From assembly GCF_005862305.2 (NCBI RefSeq), contig NZ_CP054025.1:248001-312000 (forward strand): a stretch of DNA of 64,000 nucleotides, read 5' to 3'. Below the pieces are notes generated by a model. The model was not told the DNA's origin, made no database searches, and was given only the letters and a program-made list of their open reading frames with translations. Positions 18,699 through 26,727 of the stretch are shown here, one piece after another (positions within the stretch are counted from its first letter, which is position 1; each line of letters opens with the position of its first letter). The position numbers and the translations under genes are program-made. The DNA is from Rhizobium indicum. GTDB lineage: Bacteria; Pseudomonadota; Alphaproteobacteria; Rhizobiales; Rhizobiaceae.

Positions 18699-19826
18699 TC
18701 AATGCGACGTTGGAACCGGAGGAATGATGACGTAATTGCTGAAGCCGCCATCGCGTTCGCCGATGCCGGAAATCGCTTCATTCACCCGCTCAAGAGGATA
18801 GATTTTGTGCTCAAGGTACGAAAGGTCCAGCGCACCCGTCGCCACCATATCCGCCATTTCCTGCCCTTGCGCAGCGGTGAACCAATTGGAACCGATGAGC
18901 TGGACTTGCTCGTCCATCAGCCACTTCACGTCGACCGGAACATCCTCGGAGACCCCGCCAACGACAACCACGCGACCGCCCCGACGAACGCCGCGCATGG
19001 AGTCGATCATGGTAGATGCCGGTGCCCTGGCACCCAAAGCACTGATAACGAAGTCGGCGCCTTCGCCGCCGGTCTGGGCCTTCGCCCATTCTCCGGTCGA
19101 GCCCTCCCCGAGCACGATCGTGTCGATACGATCAGGGGCGATAGCCTTTATGCGATCGAGCAGTTCCTTGCTTCTGCCTGTTCCAAGGATCTTGGAAAGA
19201 CCCATTGCGAGGCCGAGCTTCGTTGCGGCGAGGCCAAGGGTGCCAGTGATCCCATCGATGAGGCCAACCTGACCAGGCCCAGCTTGCGCATTTTTCAGAG
19301 CGCCATAGGAAGTACCGAGATAGCCGAAGCGGCCCGCCTGTTCAAAGCTAAGGTTGTCCGGCAGGCAGACAAGTGAATATTCCGGCGCGGTCATGTACTG
19401 GCTGAAACCGCCATATGGGTAAAGGTCGAAGATCCTCTGACCATCGCGGCTGGTACTGAAGTAGCCGTTCAAGGTATAGTAACGGCATTGGCTGCGATGG
19501 CCGGACCGGCACGCCTTGCAGGAACCACAGGACCTGAGTGGGCTCACATAAACCCGGTCCCCGACCCTGACATTCGTAACCGCCTCACCAACTTCGGCAA
19601 CCACACCGGCAGGGTCCAGGCCAAAAACAGCCGGAAGTTTCGGCAGCGGCTGGTGCGGAAACCACGTTGGCCAGTTATTAATGACATTTGCCATGTTCGG
19701 AACGATACCGCAGGCCCTGACCTGTACAAGGACGTCGCTGGGCCGGGGCTTCGGAACCGGGATCTCGTCCAACGACATCGGCTGATGCAGTGCATGCAAC
19801 CGAGCTGCGATCATAGTCTTAACCAT
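18699..19826 (-). CDS. Zinc-type medium-chain alcohol dehydrogenase (altered catalytic site)
   Basis: A 375-residue MDR-superfamily oxidoreductase. Four structural-zinc cysteines are seen in 'CGSCKACRSGHRSQC' (residues 100-114). The catalytic-zinc site looks degraded: 'ACGIVPNM' keeps Cys39, but the usual 'GHE' motif is replaced by 'FGLDPAG' (68-74). The cofactor domain has 'GLIDGITGTLGLAATKLGLA', similar to GxGxxG-type loops, and 'GRVVVVGGVSEDVPVD'. ATG 19826 is chosen because GGAGGAG lies 7 nt upstream, although the frame extends further. It follows the substrate-binding protein gene on the same strand. It may act as a non-zinc reductase or a dehydrogenase on a bulky substrate; the substrate is unknown. 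Confidence 0.88.
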   Translation of the reverse strand: MVKTMIAARLHALHQPMSLDEIPVPKPRPSDVLVQVRACGIVPNMANVINNWPTWFPHQPLPKLPAVFGLDPAGVVAEVGEAVTNVRVGDRVYVSPLRSCGSCKACRSGHRSQCRYYTLNGYFSTSRDGQRIFDLYPYGGFSQYMTAPEYSLVCLPDNLSFEQAGRFGYLGTSYGALKNAQAGPGQVGLIDGITGTLGLAATKLGLAMGLSKILGTGRSKELLDRIKAIAPDRIDTIVLGEGSTGEWAKAQTGGEGADFVISALGARAPASTMIDSMRGVRRGGRVVVVGGVSEDVPVDVKWLMDEQVQLIGSNWFTAAQGQEMADMVATGALDLSYLEHKIYPLERVNEAISGIGERDGGFSNYVIIPPVPTSH

Positions 19827-19925
19827 TAACTCCTCCATAGGGCGCACCGGCCGGGCCTCGCCCGACCGACTGCATCTTTGCTGTTTCATAAAAGTTTGCT
19901 CGGCAAAGCACCGAAGCAATATTCG

Positions 19926-21140
19926 TTAGGGTGCGAGAAACTTCGCCTCGGCCGGACGGAATTCGGTGGGCCAAACGGTGACCCAATCATTTCCTTGGAC
20001 CTGCTTGAGTTTCGTCGACTGCTTCCCGGCATTGAATTTGCCCTCGAAGGTTCTCGGGCCTACGACGGTTTCCACCGTATTGGACCGCAGCCAGGCAGCC
20101 ATTGCTGCATCGTCGAACTTTCCTGCGCCTTCTGCCGCCGCGGCAAGGATTTGCCATGCAGCGAATTCGACAGCAGCCTGATATTCGGTGCGCGGATACG
20201 GGAAACCTGCAGCCTTCGCACTGTTGTTGTAGGCGGTCACGAACTCCTGGGCACCCGGATACGAAAGGAAGGGCTCCTGCGCTTCAAACCAGGTCAGCGA
20301 GGTCAAACCGTTGGCCTTGGGATGGGCGGCAGTCGGGCCTGGAGCCGGGAAGAGATAAAATTGGTTCCTCGGCTGGTAGTCGATGCGGCTCATTGCATCG
20401 AGGAGCTGGACGGCCTCCATACCAATGGCACCTGACCACAGTAGATCCGAATCGGCTGCCTTGATGCGGTTTGCGATTGCGCCGAAATCCTTCGTGCCGA
20501 ACTCGTACTCAAGGCTGAGAACATTCTCGATTCCGCGCCTCTCGGCAACTTCTTGCCCGCCCTTTGCGATCGTCAGCGCGGAGGGGAACTTGCTGGTGAT
20601 AAATGCGATCGTCTTCGGAGGGTTCGGAAGGCTCGTATAGGCATCCAAAACCACTTCCGAGTCCGTGAGATGGGGTTCAGGTCCGATCGGAAGGGACGGG
20701 AATTGCAGTGGATATGGCGCGAGACTCGGGTCACCCAAGCTGCTCTGAATAAGGAGTTTCTTGAAGCGTTGAGCGACACCCATCGCCGCAATGATCGAGG
20801 ACGTGCCATAAGGGCCCATCAGCAGATCAACCTTGTCGGCAGTTACCAGGCGTTCGTAGAGCGTGCGAGCGTTCGCAGGAAGCGACTGGTCGTCGAGCAG
20901 AACGAATTCTACTTTGCGGCCCAGGATACCACCCTTGGCATTAATCTGCTCGACAAAGACATTCGCCGCGAGCTTATGGATTGCGCCCACGCCAGCAAGC
21001 GGGCCTGTCAACGGTAGCGTGCCACCTACCCGGATGGGCGTCTCCTGTGCAAACGCGCTTGGCATCGAGCTAAAAACTGCCGCTGCTGCTGCAGAACCCA
21101 GAAACGACCTTCTGTTCATTTTAATGGAATTCACACTCAT
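19926..21140 (-). CDS. Liv-type ABC transporter substrate-binding protein
   Basis: Periplasmic receptor of the type I 'Peripla_BP_6' class used for branched-chain amino acids, amides and aromatic acids; 404 residues. The N-terminus carries a twin-arginine-like signal 'NRRSFLGSAAAAAVF' and an AQE cleavage region. The mature start 'TPIRVGGTLPLTGPLAGVG' is typical, as is 'INAKGGILGRKVEFVLLDD'. ATG 21140 is supported by GGGAGGATGAG. It should pair with the LivH/LivM-G/LivF genes 3 kb upstream, although the dioxygenase, enolase-like and cupin genes lie between. The combination with ring-cleavage-type enzymes suggests an aromatic or cyclic acid ligand. Confidence 0.93.
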   Translation of the reverse strand: MSVNSIKMNRRSFLGSAAAAAVFSSMPSAFAQETPIRVGGTLPLTGPLAGVGAIHKLAANVFVEQINAKGGILGRKVEFVLLDDQSLPANARTLYERLVTADKVDLLMGPYGTSSIIAAMGVAQRFKKLLIQSSLGDPSLAPYPLQFPSLPIGPEPHLTDSEVVLDAYTSLPNPPKTIAFITSKFPSALTIAKGGQEVAERRGIENVLSLEYEFGTKDFGAIANRIKAADSDLLWSGAIGMEAVQLLDAMSRIDYQPRNQFYLFPAPGPTAAHPKANGLTSLTWFEAQEPFLSYPGAQEFVTAYNNSAKAAGFPYPRTEYQAAVEFAAWQILAAAAEGAGKFDDAAMAAWLRSNTVETVVGPRTFEGKFNAGKQSTKLKQVQGNDWVTVWPTEFRPAEAKFLAP

Positions 21141-21236
21141 CTCATCCTCCCAGATGCATCCAGTTAACTACATCGCAGTACAGCGGACTTGGCATTAGTC
21201 CCCACGTCGTCCGCCGACACATCGACGGCGGTATTG

Positions 21237-22238
21237 TCAGCCCTTTGTGAGGCCTTCGGCGTAACGCTCCAGCGTCATCGGGTTCGGCAACTTTTCGGGG
21301 TGCTCCAGCCGTACCCCTGTAAAATCGCTGGCCTCGAAGTACCATTTGGAAACCGCAGGCAGGCCCCAATGCACATTGGTGCTCAGTGATGCCGCGTCCC
21401 AACGGATCGGTTCCAGCTCGACGTCAATAGTGGTGTAATGATTGTTGAAGAACTCGACTCGATGCCCATCCGGATCGCGCAGGTAGACAAACAGGACGCC
21501 TGACGGACCGTGCCGTCCCGGTCCGCGTTCTACGTTCTCGGCATATCCGTAACGGCTGGCAAAATCGCACACGGCGAAGATGTCGCTGCTCTCCGAAACA
21601 ATATAAGCGAAGTGATGCATTCTTGGTCCGACGCCCGGCACCAGGGCCAGATCCAGACATCCGCCCTTGCGATACATGAAGTTCGCAAGGAGGTCATCGC
21701 CAGCCGCGATGTACTCTGAAGTCCGGAAGCCCAGTTCCCCGTAGAAGGCGCTCAGGGACAACGGATCAGGGACAATGACCTGGCAGTGATCCAGACCTTG
21801 AGCCCGTGCACCGCGATGCTCATGCACCTCCAAAAATTTACGGGGATGGACAGTCATCGAGGCGCAAAGTTCGATGCGAGCGCCTGCAGGATCACTTACC
21901 AGAAGGGTCCGCCCTTGGTTTGGAACGTCAACCCACTCCGCCGGGAGGCCCTTTTCGTCAAAGAATACTTTGGCTTTGTCGAGGTCCTCCTCCAGAAACA
22001 CCCGATAACCAATTCGTTTGCAAGTCGGCCTCCCCTTGGCCGGCGAAAGAACGAGACTGTGATGGCAGGCCTCGGACAATCCGCGAAGATAAGAAACGCC
22101 ATCCGCGAATTCGGTTTCAACCAAGCCTCCGACGTTCACGTAGAAATCGCGGCTACGTTCAACATCATTCACCTCAAGCACAATGTGGCTGAAGCGTGTG
22201 ATGTTGAAAGGCGGCTTCAAATTAACAGCCGGAAGCAT
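21237..22238 (-). CDS. Extradiol (VOC) dioxygenase, homoprotocatechuate 2,3-dioxygenase-like
   Basis: Two-domain VOC protein, 333 residues from ATG 22238 (GAGGATGAT upstream). An earlier in-frame ATG at 22271 lies inside the operator and is less likely. The C-terminal half matches HPCD closely: metal ligands His151 ('GLDHCQVIVPD'), His209 ('GPRMHHFAY') and Glu262 ('GHRVEFF'), plus 'ERGPGRHGPSG' and 'YLRDPDG'. HPCD's active-site acid/base His200 corresponds to Leu195 here ('GCLDLAL'), so chemistry or substrate may differ. It is first of the - strand series dioxygenase, receptor, dehydrogenase and FMN reductase, behind the operator at 22257. Confidence 0.9.
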   Translation of the reverse strand: MLPAVNLKPPFNITRFSHIVLEVNDVERSRDFYVNVGGLVETEFADGVSYLRGLSEACHHSLVLSPAKGRPTCKRIGYRVFLEEDLDKAKVFFDEKGLPAEWVDVPNQGRTLLVSDPAGARIELCASMTVHPRKFLEVHEHRGARAQGLDHCQVIVPDPLSLSAFYGELGFRTSEYIAAGDDLLANFMYRKGGCLDLALVPGVGPRMHHFAYIVSESSDIFAVCDFASRYGYAENVERGPGRHGPSGVLFVYLRDPDGHRVEFFNNHYTTIDVELEPIRWDAASLSTNVHWGLPAVSKWYFEASDFTGVRLEHPEKLPNPMTLERYAEGLTKG

Positions 22239-22256
22239 ATCATCCTCATCCATCTT

Positions 22257-22270
22257 TGCGAACGTTAGCA
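22257..22270. promoter_or_regulatory. LacI-type operator TGCGAACGTTAGCA before the dioxygenase gene
   Basis: Thirteen of 14 bases match the TGCTAACGTTAGCA consensus. It sits 19-32 bp upstream of the preferred dioxygenase start. It implies a second promoter inside the - strand run, since the upstream enolase-like gene ends 66 bp away. Confidence 0.8.
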
Positions 22271-22335
22271 TAAAAAGGCCGGTTTGTTTGTCAACGCTTG
22301 TTTTTGAGTGAAATGCACATTTGGCCCATGGAATG

Positions 22336-23652
22336 TCATCCCACCGCAGCCGCTGAGACCGGGTTTTCAGCCAGGTTCAGTGCCGACCAGCCAGCAAACA
22401 CGGCCTCCTTTCCGAGCACTTCTTCGATGCGAAGAACCTCATTCCACTTGGCCATGCGTTCGGAGCGAGAGAACGAGCCGACTTTGAGTTGCTTCGCGCC
22501 CCAACCCACCGCCAAATGAGCAATTGTAACGTCCTCGGTCTCGCCAGACCGAGCGGAAACGATAGTTCGGAAGCCGGCATTCTTGGCGACAGACAGCGCC
22601 TCGAAGGTCTCCGTAATCGTTCCAGCCTGGTTCGGTTTAATCAGAACCGCATTGACGCTGCCCGTCTTGATCGCCTCAGTAACTCGCGCGGCATTCGTCA
22701 CGAGGAAATCATCGCCAATGATCTGGCAACTGGAGCCGTACCGGGAGGTAAATTCTTCGAAGCCCGCCGGATCATCCTCGGCGAGTGGATCTTCAATCGA
22801 TACGATCGGATAGGCCTTCAGCCACCCACCGAGCATTTCAATCATGTCGGCGGTATCAAGCTTTCTGTCTTCCAACGCCAGCGAATACTTGCCGCCACGA
22901 CCGAACTCAGAGGCCGCGATATCGAGTGAAATTGCGACCTGACTGCCCGGCTTCAAACCTGCGGCTTCGATCGAACGCACCAAGGTATCCAGCGCCTCTT
23001 CGTTGTTTGCGAAGGCGGGCCAGTAGCCTCCCTCGTCCGCTACACCCTGGAGCTTCCCGGCGCGTTTCATGATGTCCCCGGCCGCACGGTATACCTCAGC
23101 GGTCCACTCCAGCGCCTCCGAGAAAGACGAGGCAGCGGGGCACATGATCATGAAGTCCTGCACATCGACGCGGCGTGCCGCGTGTGCCCCACCCCCGAAA
23201 ATCTGGATTTCCGGCAGTGGCATAATGACCCTTCCGTCGGGGCCGGCAAGATGCCGCCAGATGGGATGACCCGACGCAGCAGCAGTGGCGTGCAGCAGAG
23301 CCATCGACGTGGCAACGGTCGCATTTCCTCCCAGCCTGCTCCGGTTCGGAGTACCGTCCAGCTCGATCAGGGCATGGTCGAGTTCGGCTTGGTCTTTAGC
23401 GTCGCGACCAATCAGCAAGGAGGCGATTTCGCCGTTTACGGCAGCCAAAGCCGTGTTGATGCCCAGGCCACCAAGGGCACTACCGCCGTCACGAAGGTCG
23501 AGGGCTTCGCCAGTGCCGGTCGACGCCCCCGCGGGCGCAATGGCCCTGCCGGTGACGTTAGAAGCAAGTGTGATCTCCACTTCGACTGTAGGCCTGCCGC
23601 GGGAATCCCAGACGCGACGGCCCTGTACTTTTCGAATTTCGGTGCTGCTCAT
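22336..23652 (-). CDS. Enolase-family protein with substituted catalytic residues
   Basis: A 438-residue member of the true enolase family (2-phosphoglycerate to PEP). The ATG at 23652 matches the family N-terminus, although no good Shine-Dalgarno is seen. Mg ligands Asp244 ('SLDIAAS'), Glu287 ('SIEDPLAEDD') and Asp314 ('GDDFLVTN') are kept, as are Glu207 ('ADEGG'), Lys339 ('LIKPNQAGT') and Lys390. Two usually invariant positions differ: the 'LQEF' Glu is Asp166 ('VQDF'), and the 'SHRSGETED' His is Ala367 ('SARSGETED'). The Ser of 'PSGASTG' is also Ala. It lies in the LacI-controlled island after the cupin gene. It is either a slow or specialised enolase or acts on an analogue; it does not look like the housekeeping copy. 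Confidence 0.9.
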   Translation of the reverse strand: MSSTEIRKVQGRRVWDSRGRPTVEVEITLASNVTGRAIAPAGASTGTGEALDLRDGGSALGGLGINTALAAVNGEIASLLIGRDAKDQAELDHALIELDGTPNRSRLGGNATVATSMALLHATAAASGHPIWRHLAGPDGRVIMPLPEIQIFGGGAHAARRVDVQDFMIMCPAASSFSEALEWTAEVYRAAGDIMKRAGKLQGVADEGGYWPAFANNEEALDTLVRSIEAAGLKPGSQVAISLDIAASEFGRGGKYSLALEDRKLDTADMIEMLGGWLKAYPIVSIEDPLAEDDPAGFEEFTSRYGSSCQIIGDDFLVTNAARVTEAIKTGSVNAVLIKPNQAGTITETFEALSVAKNAGFRTIVSARSGETEDVTIAHLAVGWGAKQLKVGSFSRSERMAKWNEVLRIEEVLGKEAVFAGWSALNLAENPVSAAAVG

Positions 23653-23699
23653 GTTCAAATGGTCCACATAGTCAGATTGAAATTTGCGTTTCCGATAGG

Positions 23700-24293
23700 T
23701 CAAAGACCGTCTTCATAGTCCTGCTCATCAGGCGTTCGTGCACCAATCAGAACCACTGCTATGGTCGCTGGTTTGTCGCTCTTGTTGCGCCAGGCATGGC
23801 GCGTTCCGTTCTGCACAAACGTGTCGAATTGCCCCAGACGGGTCTCGTTGCCGTTGTCGAGTTCCATCCAGATCTCCCCGTCGAGCACGATTCCGTAATC
23901 GACCGTCGGAGTTCGATGTTTGCCATCTGGCTCGAAGCGCTCAGCCAGCCCAGGACTGACGGCCAGATTTTCGGCCATTGCCGCTTGCGGGTCAAAATCA
24001 GGCGAGGCGAACACGGTATCTGGTGGGAACGTTAGCACTAAGAACCGTGTTTCTCCGGGCTCGGGAACGAAGTCCGTAACCAATGGAGTGGGATCGGTTC
24101 CGTCAAACGGAATAGCGGTCGACGACCGTGTCGCCCAAATCATTCGCGAGACCAGACCGGGGATGGACTTGAACACGTCTGTCCTCGGTGGAGTGCCGTC
24201 CTGAGAAAAGGTGGCGTGCCCCCTCATATCGTGTTCCGTGACCACGCGTCGAATGTTGATCGGCAGTTTGCCGTTTGAGTTGTCAGATGCCAA
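23700..24293 (-). CDS. Cupin-domain protein
   Basis: A 197-residue single-cupin protein. The conserved barrel reads 'DYGIVLDGEIWMELDNG' then 'GQFDTFVQNGTRHAWRNKS', with His of 'KHRTPTVDY' and His of 'TRHAW' as candidate metal ligands. I start it at TTG 24293, because GGGAGG lies 6 nt upstream inside the end of livF and the protein then begins MASDNSNGKLP. It overlaps livF by 11 bp, so translation is coupled. Such cupins often accompany FAH-type hydrolases in aromatic-degradation loci, where their enzymatic role is rarely known. Confidence 0.88.
   Translation of the reverse strand: MASDNSNGKLPINIRRVVTEHDMRGHATFSQDGTPPRTDVFKSIPGLVSRMIWATRSSTAIPFDGTDPTPLVTDFVPEPGETRFLVLTFPPDTVFASPDFDPQAAMAENLAVSPGLAERFEPDGKHRTPTVDYGIVLDGEIWMELDNGNETRLGQFDTFVQNGTRHAWRNKSDKPATIAVVLIGARTPDEQDYEDGL
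24024..24037. promoter_or_regulatory. Operator-like site inside the cupin gene
   Basis: TGGGAACGTTAGCA matches 12 of 14 bases of the island operator, but lies within cupin coding sequence. It could be a roadblock, an auxiliary site for DNA looping, or a promoter for the enolase-like gene 370 bp downstream. Chance coding-sequence similarity is also possible. Confidence 0.4.
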
Positions 24294-24990
24294 GGTATGC
24301 CTCCCTGATGCTTGGATCATTGATGAGAACTTGAGGCAGCCCGGACGCAGTCACGCGACCCTGTTCAAACACATAGGCTTGATGCGCGATCTCAAGGGCC
24401 TTGTTTACGTTCTGCTCGACGAGCAGCACGGCCACTCCCCGCTCATTGATCATCTGGATGATCTTGAACATGTCCCCGACAATCAGCGGCGATAGGCCTA
24501 ACGACGGTTCATCCATGAGGAGGATGCGAGGCTTTGCCATGAGGCCCCGACCAATGGCAACCATCTGCTGCTGGCCCCCTGACAATGAGCCCGCCAGCGA
24601 ATCCTGGCGATCTCTCAACACCGGAAACAGCTTGAAGACTTCCGCAAGAGTGGCATTTCGGTCGGCTCGGGCTGCGGATCGGAAAGCGCCGAGCAGGAGG
24701 TTATCCAACACGGTCATTTCCGTGAAAAGACGACGACCTTCCGGGACGATGGCGATGCCGTAGTCGCAAACGCGATGACTTGGAACCTTGGAAACATCAT
24801 TCCCCTCTATAACAATCTTCCCTTTGCGCGGACGTAAGATACCGGCGATGGCGTTTACAAGAGTGCTCTTCCCTGCTCCGTTCGGACCGACGACGGAAAC
24901 GATCTCACCCGGCTTTACGCTGATAGAAACATCCCAGAGAGCGGTGGCGTCGCCGTAACCGACTTCAACATTTGCGACTTCAAGCAGCAT
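24283..24990 (-). CDS. LivF-type ABC transporter ATPase
   Basis: Cytoplasmic ATPase of a branched-chain-amino-acid-type importer, 235 residues from ATG 24990. Walker A is 'GPNGAGKSTLVNAI', the signature is 'LSGGQQQMVAIGRGLMAKP', and Walker B is 'ILLMDEPSLGLSP'. The start overlaps the LivG end by 11 bp and the stop overlaps the cupin by 11 bp, so it is tightly coupled in the operon livH, livM-G, livF, cupin, enolase-like. Substrate is set by the receptor at 19926. Confidence 0.94.
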   Translation of the reverse strand: MLLEVANVEVGYGDATALWDVSISVKPGEIVSVVGPNGAGKSTLVNAIAGILRPRKGKIVIEGNDVSKVPSHRVCDYGIAIVPEGRRLFTEMTVLDNLLLGAFRSAARADRNATLAEVFKLFPVLRDRQDSLAGSLSGGQQQMVAIGRGLMAKPRILLMDEPSLGLSPLIVGDMFKIIQMINERGVAVLLVEQNVNKALEIAHQAYVFEQGRVTASGLPQVLINDPSIREAYLGI

Positions 24991-26727
24991 GACCGCCCCC
25001 CAGATATACACTGATGACCGCTGGATCTCGCATCGTTTCGGTCGGCTGTCCGAGGGCAAGAACCTTGCCCTGATCCAGCACGGCGACACGGTCTGCGAGT
25101 GCGACGACGGCCCTCATTAGGTGCTCAACGAAGATAATCGTCGTGCCACCGGCCTTAATTCGCTTGATCATTTCAACAGCGTGGTCGATCTCAGCCGGAT
25201 TCAGGCCACAGAGCACCTCGTCGAGTAAGAGAAGACGAGGTTTGGCGGCGAGTGCTCTTGCGAACTCGACAAACTTCCTGTCGTGGAGATTCAGGGCCTC
25301 GGGAAGCACGTTGGCCTTTTCCGCCAGTCCAGTGTAGACGAGAGCGGCCTTGGCAACCTCATCGGCACCAGCCACGCCCATGCCGCTCACGCTACCGAAC
25401 TCCGCACAGATCCGCACGTTCTCAAGGACCGTGAGATTATTGAACAGACGGGGATCTGATACGTACGCGCAATGCCGCTCTGAGCGATCTGATGAGGTGA
25501 TTTGCCGGAGATCTGTTCTCCTTCAAGCGTAATGGTACCGGAAGTCATGGCGTAGTGGCCGCTGATCATGTTGATCAACGTCGACTTGCCGGAACCATTT
25601 GGGCCCACCAGGGCAAGGATTTCCCCCCTCTGGACGTCCAGCGTTACCCCGTTCAGGGCGCGAAGACCGCCGAATGATTTGGTGACGTCTTCGCACTTCA
25701 AAAGGACAGGGCTCGAACTTCCATTGGTGGCCGGCGAGAGGTGGGCGGCTACTTGAGTGATCCTGTCACTGCCTCCCAGTCCACTACGCTTGTCGGCAAA
25801 CTTGCGGAGAATGCTCGGGACGATACCGGACGGCAGCACGAGGATCACGATAATCAGCGCAAGAGCCACGCCAGCACGGCCAAATTCCGCATGAGCACCG
25901 CTGACGATGGCACTTTGAAGCACGGTGATGATAGCCGCACCGATCGCAGGGCCTGCCCAGTGGCGAGCACCGCCAAGAATGCTCATGAGGACCACATACA
26001 GCGGGACCGTTACCGCAAAGGTCTCGCCGACAGTAACATAGCCGACATAGACGGCGTGGATCGCGCCCATTCCACCTGCGAGCGCCGACGACACCGCGAA
26101 GGAGAACAGCTTGTAGCGGAACGTTGGTACGCCCTTCACTTCAGCAACGTCCTCATCGTCGTGGATTGCGAGCAGCCCTTGGCCAAATTTGCTGTGAAAG
26201 ATGAAGTATGACGTCGCCAATGCGATCAAAGCCGCGATGAGCCCAAACAGGTATAGAGAGCCCGACGCCGTAACCCCGATCATCGGAATCTCGATGCCCG
26301 AAAGGAAAACTCCTGTCCCTGAATCCAGCGAGGTGTTGGAAACGATCGCCGCCACAACGAATGTCACCGACAGCGTCAGCAGAGCAAAGAACTCTCCGCG
26401 CAGGGATCTGGAGCGAAAGACCACCAGGCCAACGAGAACCGCAACGACCGCAGCGAGAAGTGCGGCAGCCGGTATCGTGGCGATGAACGGCCAGGAAAAC
26501 TGGGTAGCAAGAGTGGCCGTCGTATACACGCCAATTCCGAAAAATGCGGCGTGTCCGAAGCTCCAATAACCCGTGTAACCACTGAGGATGCCCCAGCTCG
26601 TTGCCAGGACGACCCAGAAGAAGATGATATAGAGATAGGAAAGGTAATAGTCAGCCAATCCAAGATAAGGCAGCGAGGCCAAAACCGCCAATACCGGCGC
26701 CGTGATCAGAAGCTTTTTCATAGTCAT
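24980..26727 (-). pseudogene. LivM-LivG permease/ATPase fusion, frameshifted near 25450
   Basis: One continuous frame from ATG 26727 encodes a LivM-type permease (about 330 residues, multiple membrane segments, 'GYTGYWSFGHAAFFGIGVY'). It runs without a stop into a LivG-type ATPase (Walker A 'GPNGSGKSTLINMI'). After 'GIARTYQIP' the frame is lost: the expected 'RLFNNLTVLENVRICAEF' continues in the next frame down to 24980, which holds the signature region and Walker B 'LLLLDEVLCGLNP'. One extra C in the CCCC run at 25450-25453 (GGGG on +) would restore it. So this is a fused gene with a 1-nt deletion, either genuine or a homopolymer sequencing error. If genuine, the importer is inactive. Note also 'HDRKFVEFARAL' where 'LSxGQ' is usual. 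The start overlaps livH in an ATGA. Confidence 0.85.

Noticed and set aside
18693..19376. 227-codon + strand frame opposite the alcohol dehydrogenase
   Set aside because: Antisense shadow in a high-GC gene; the - strand product has clear MDR motifs.
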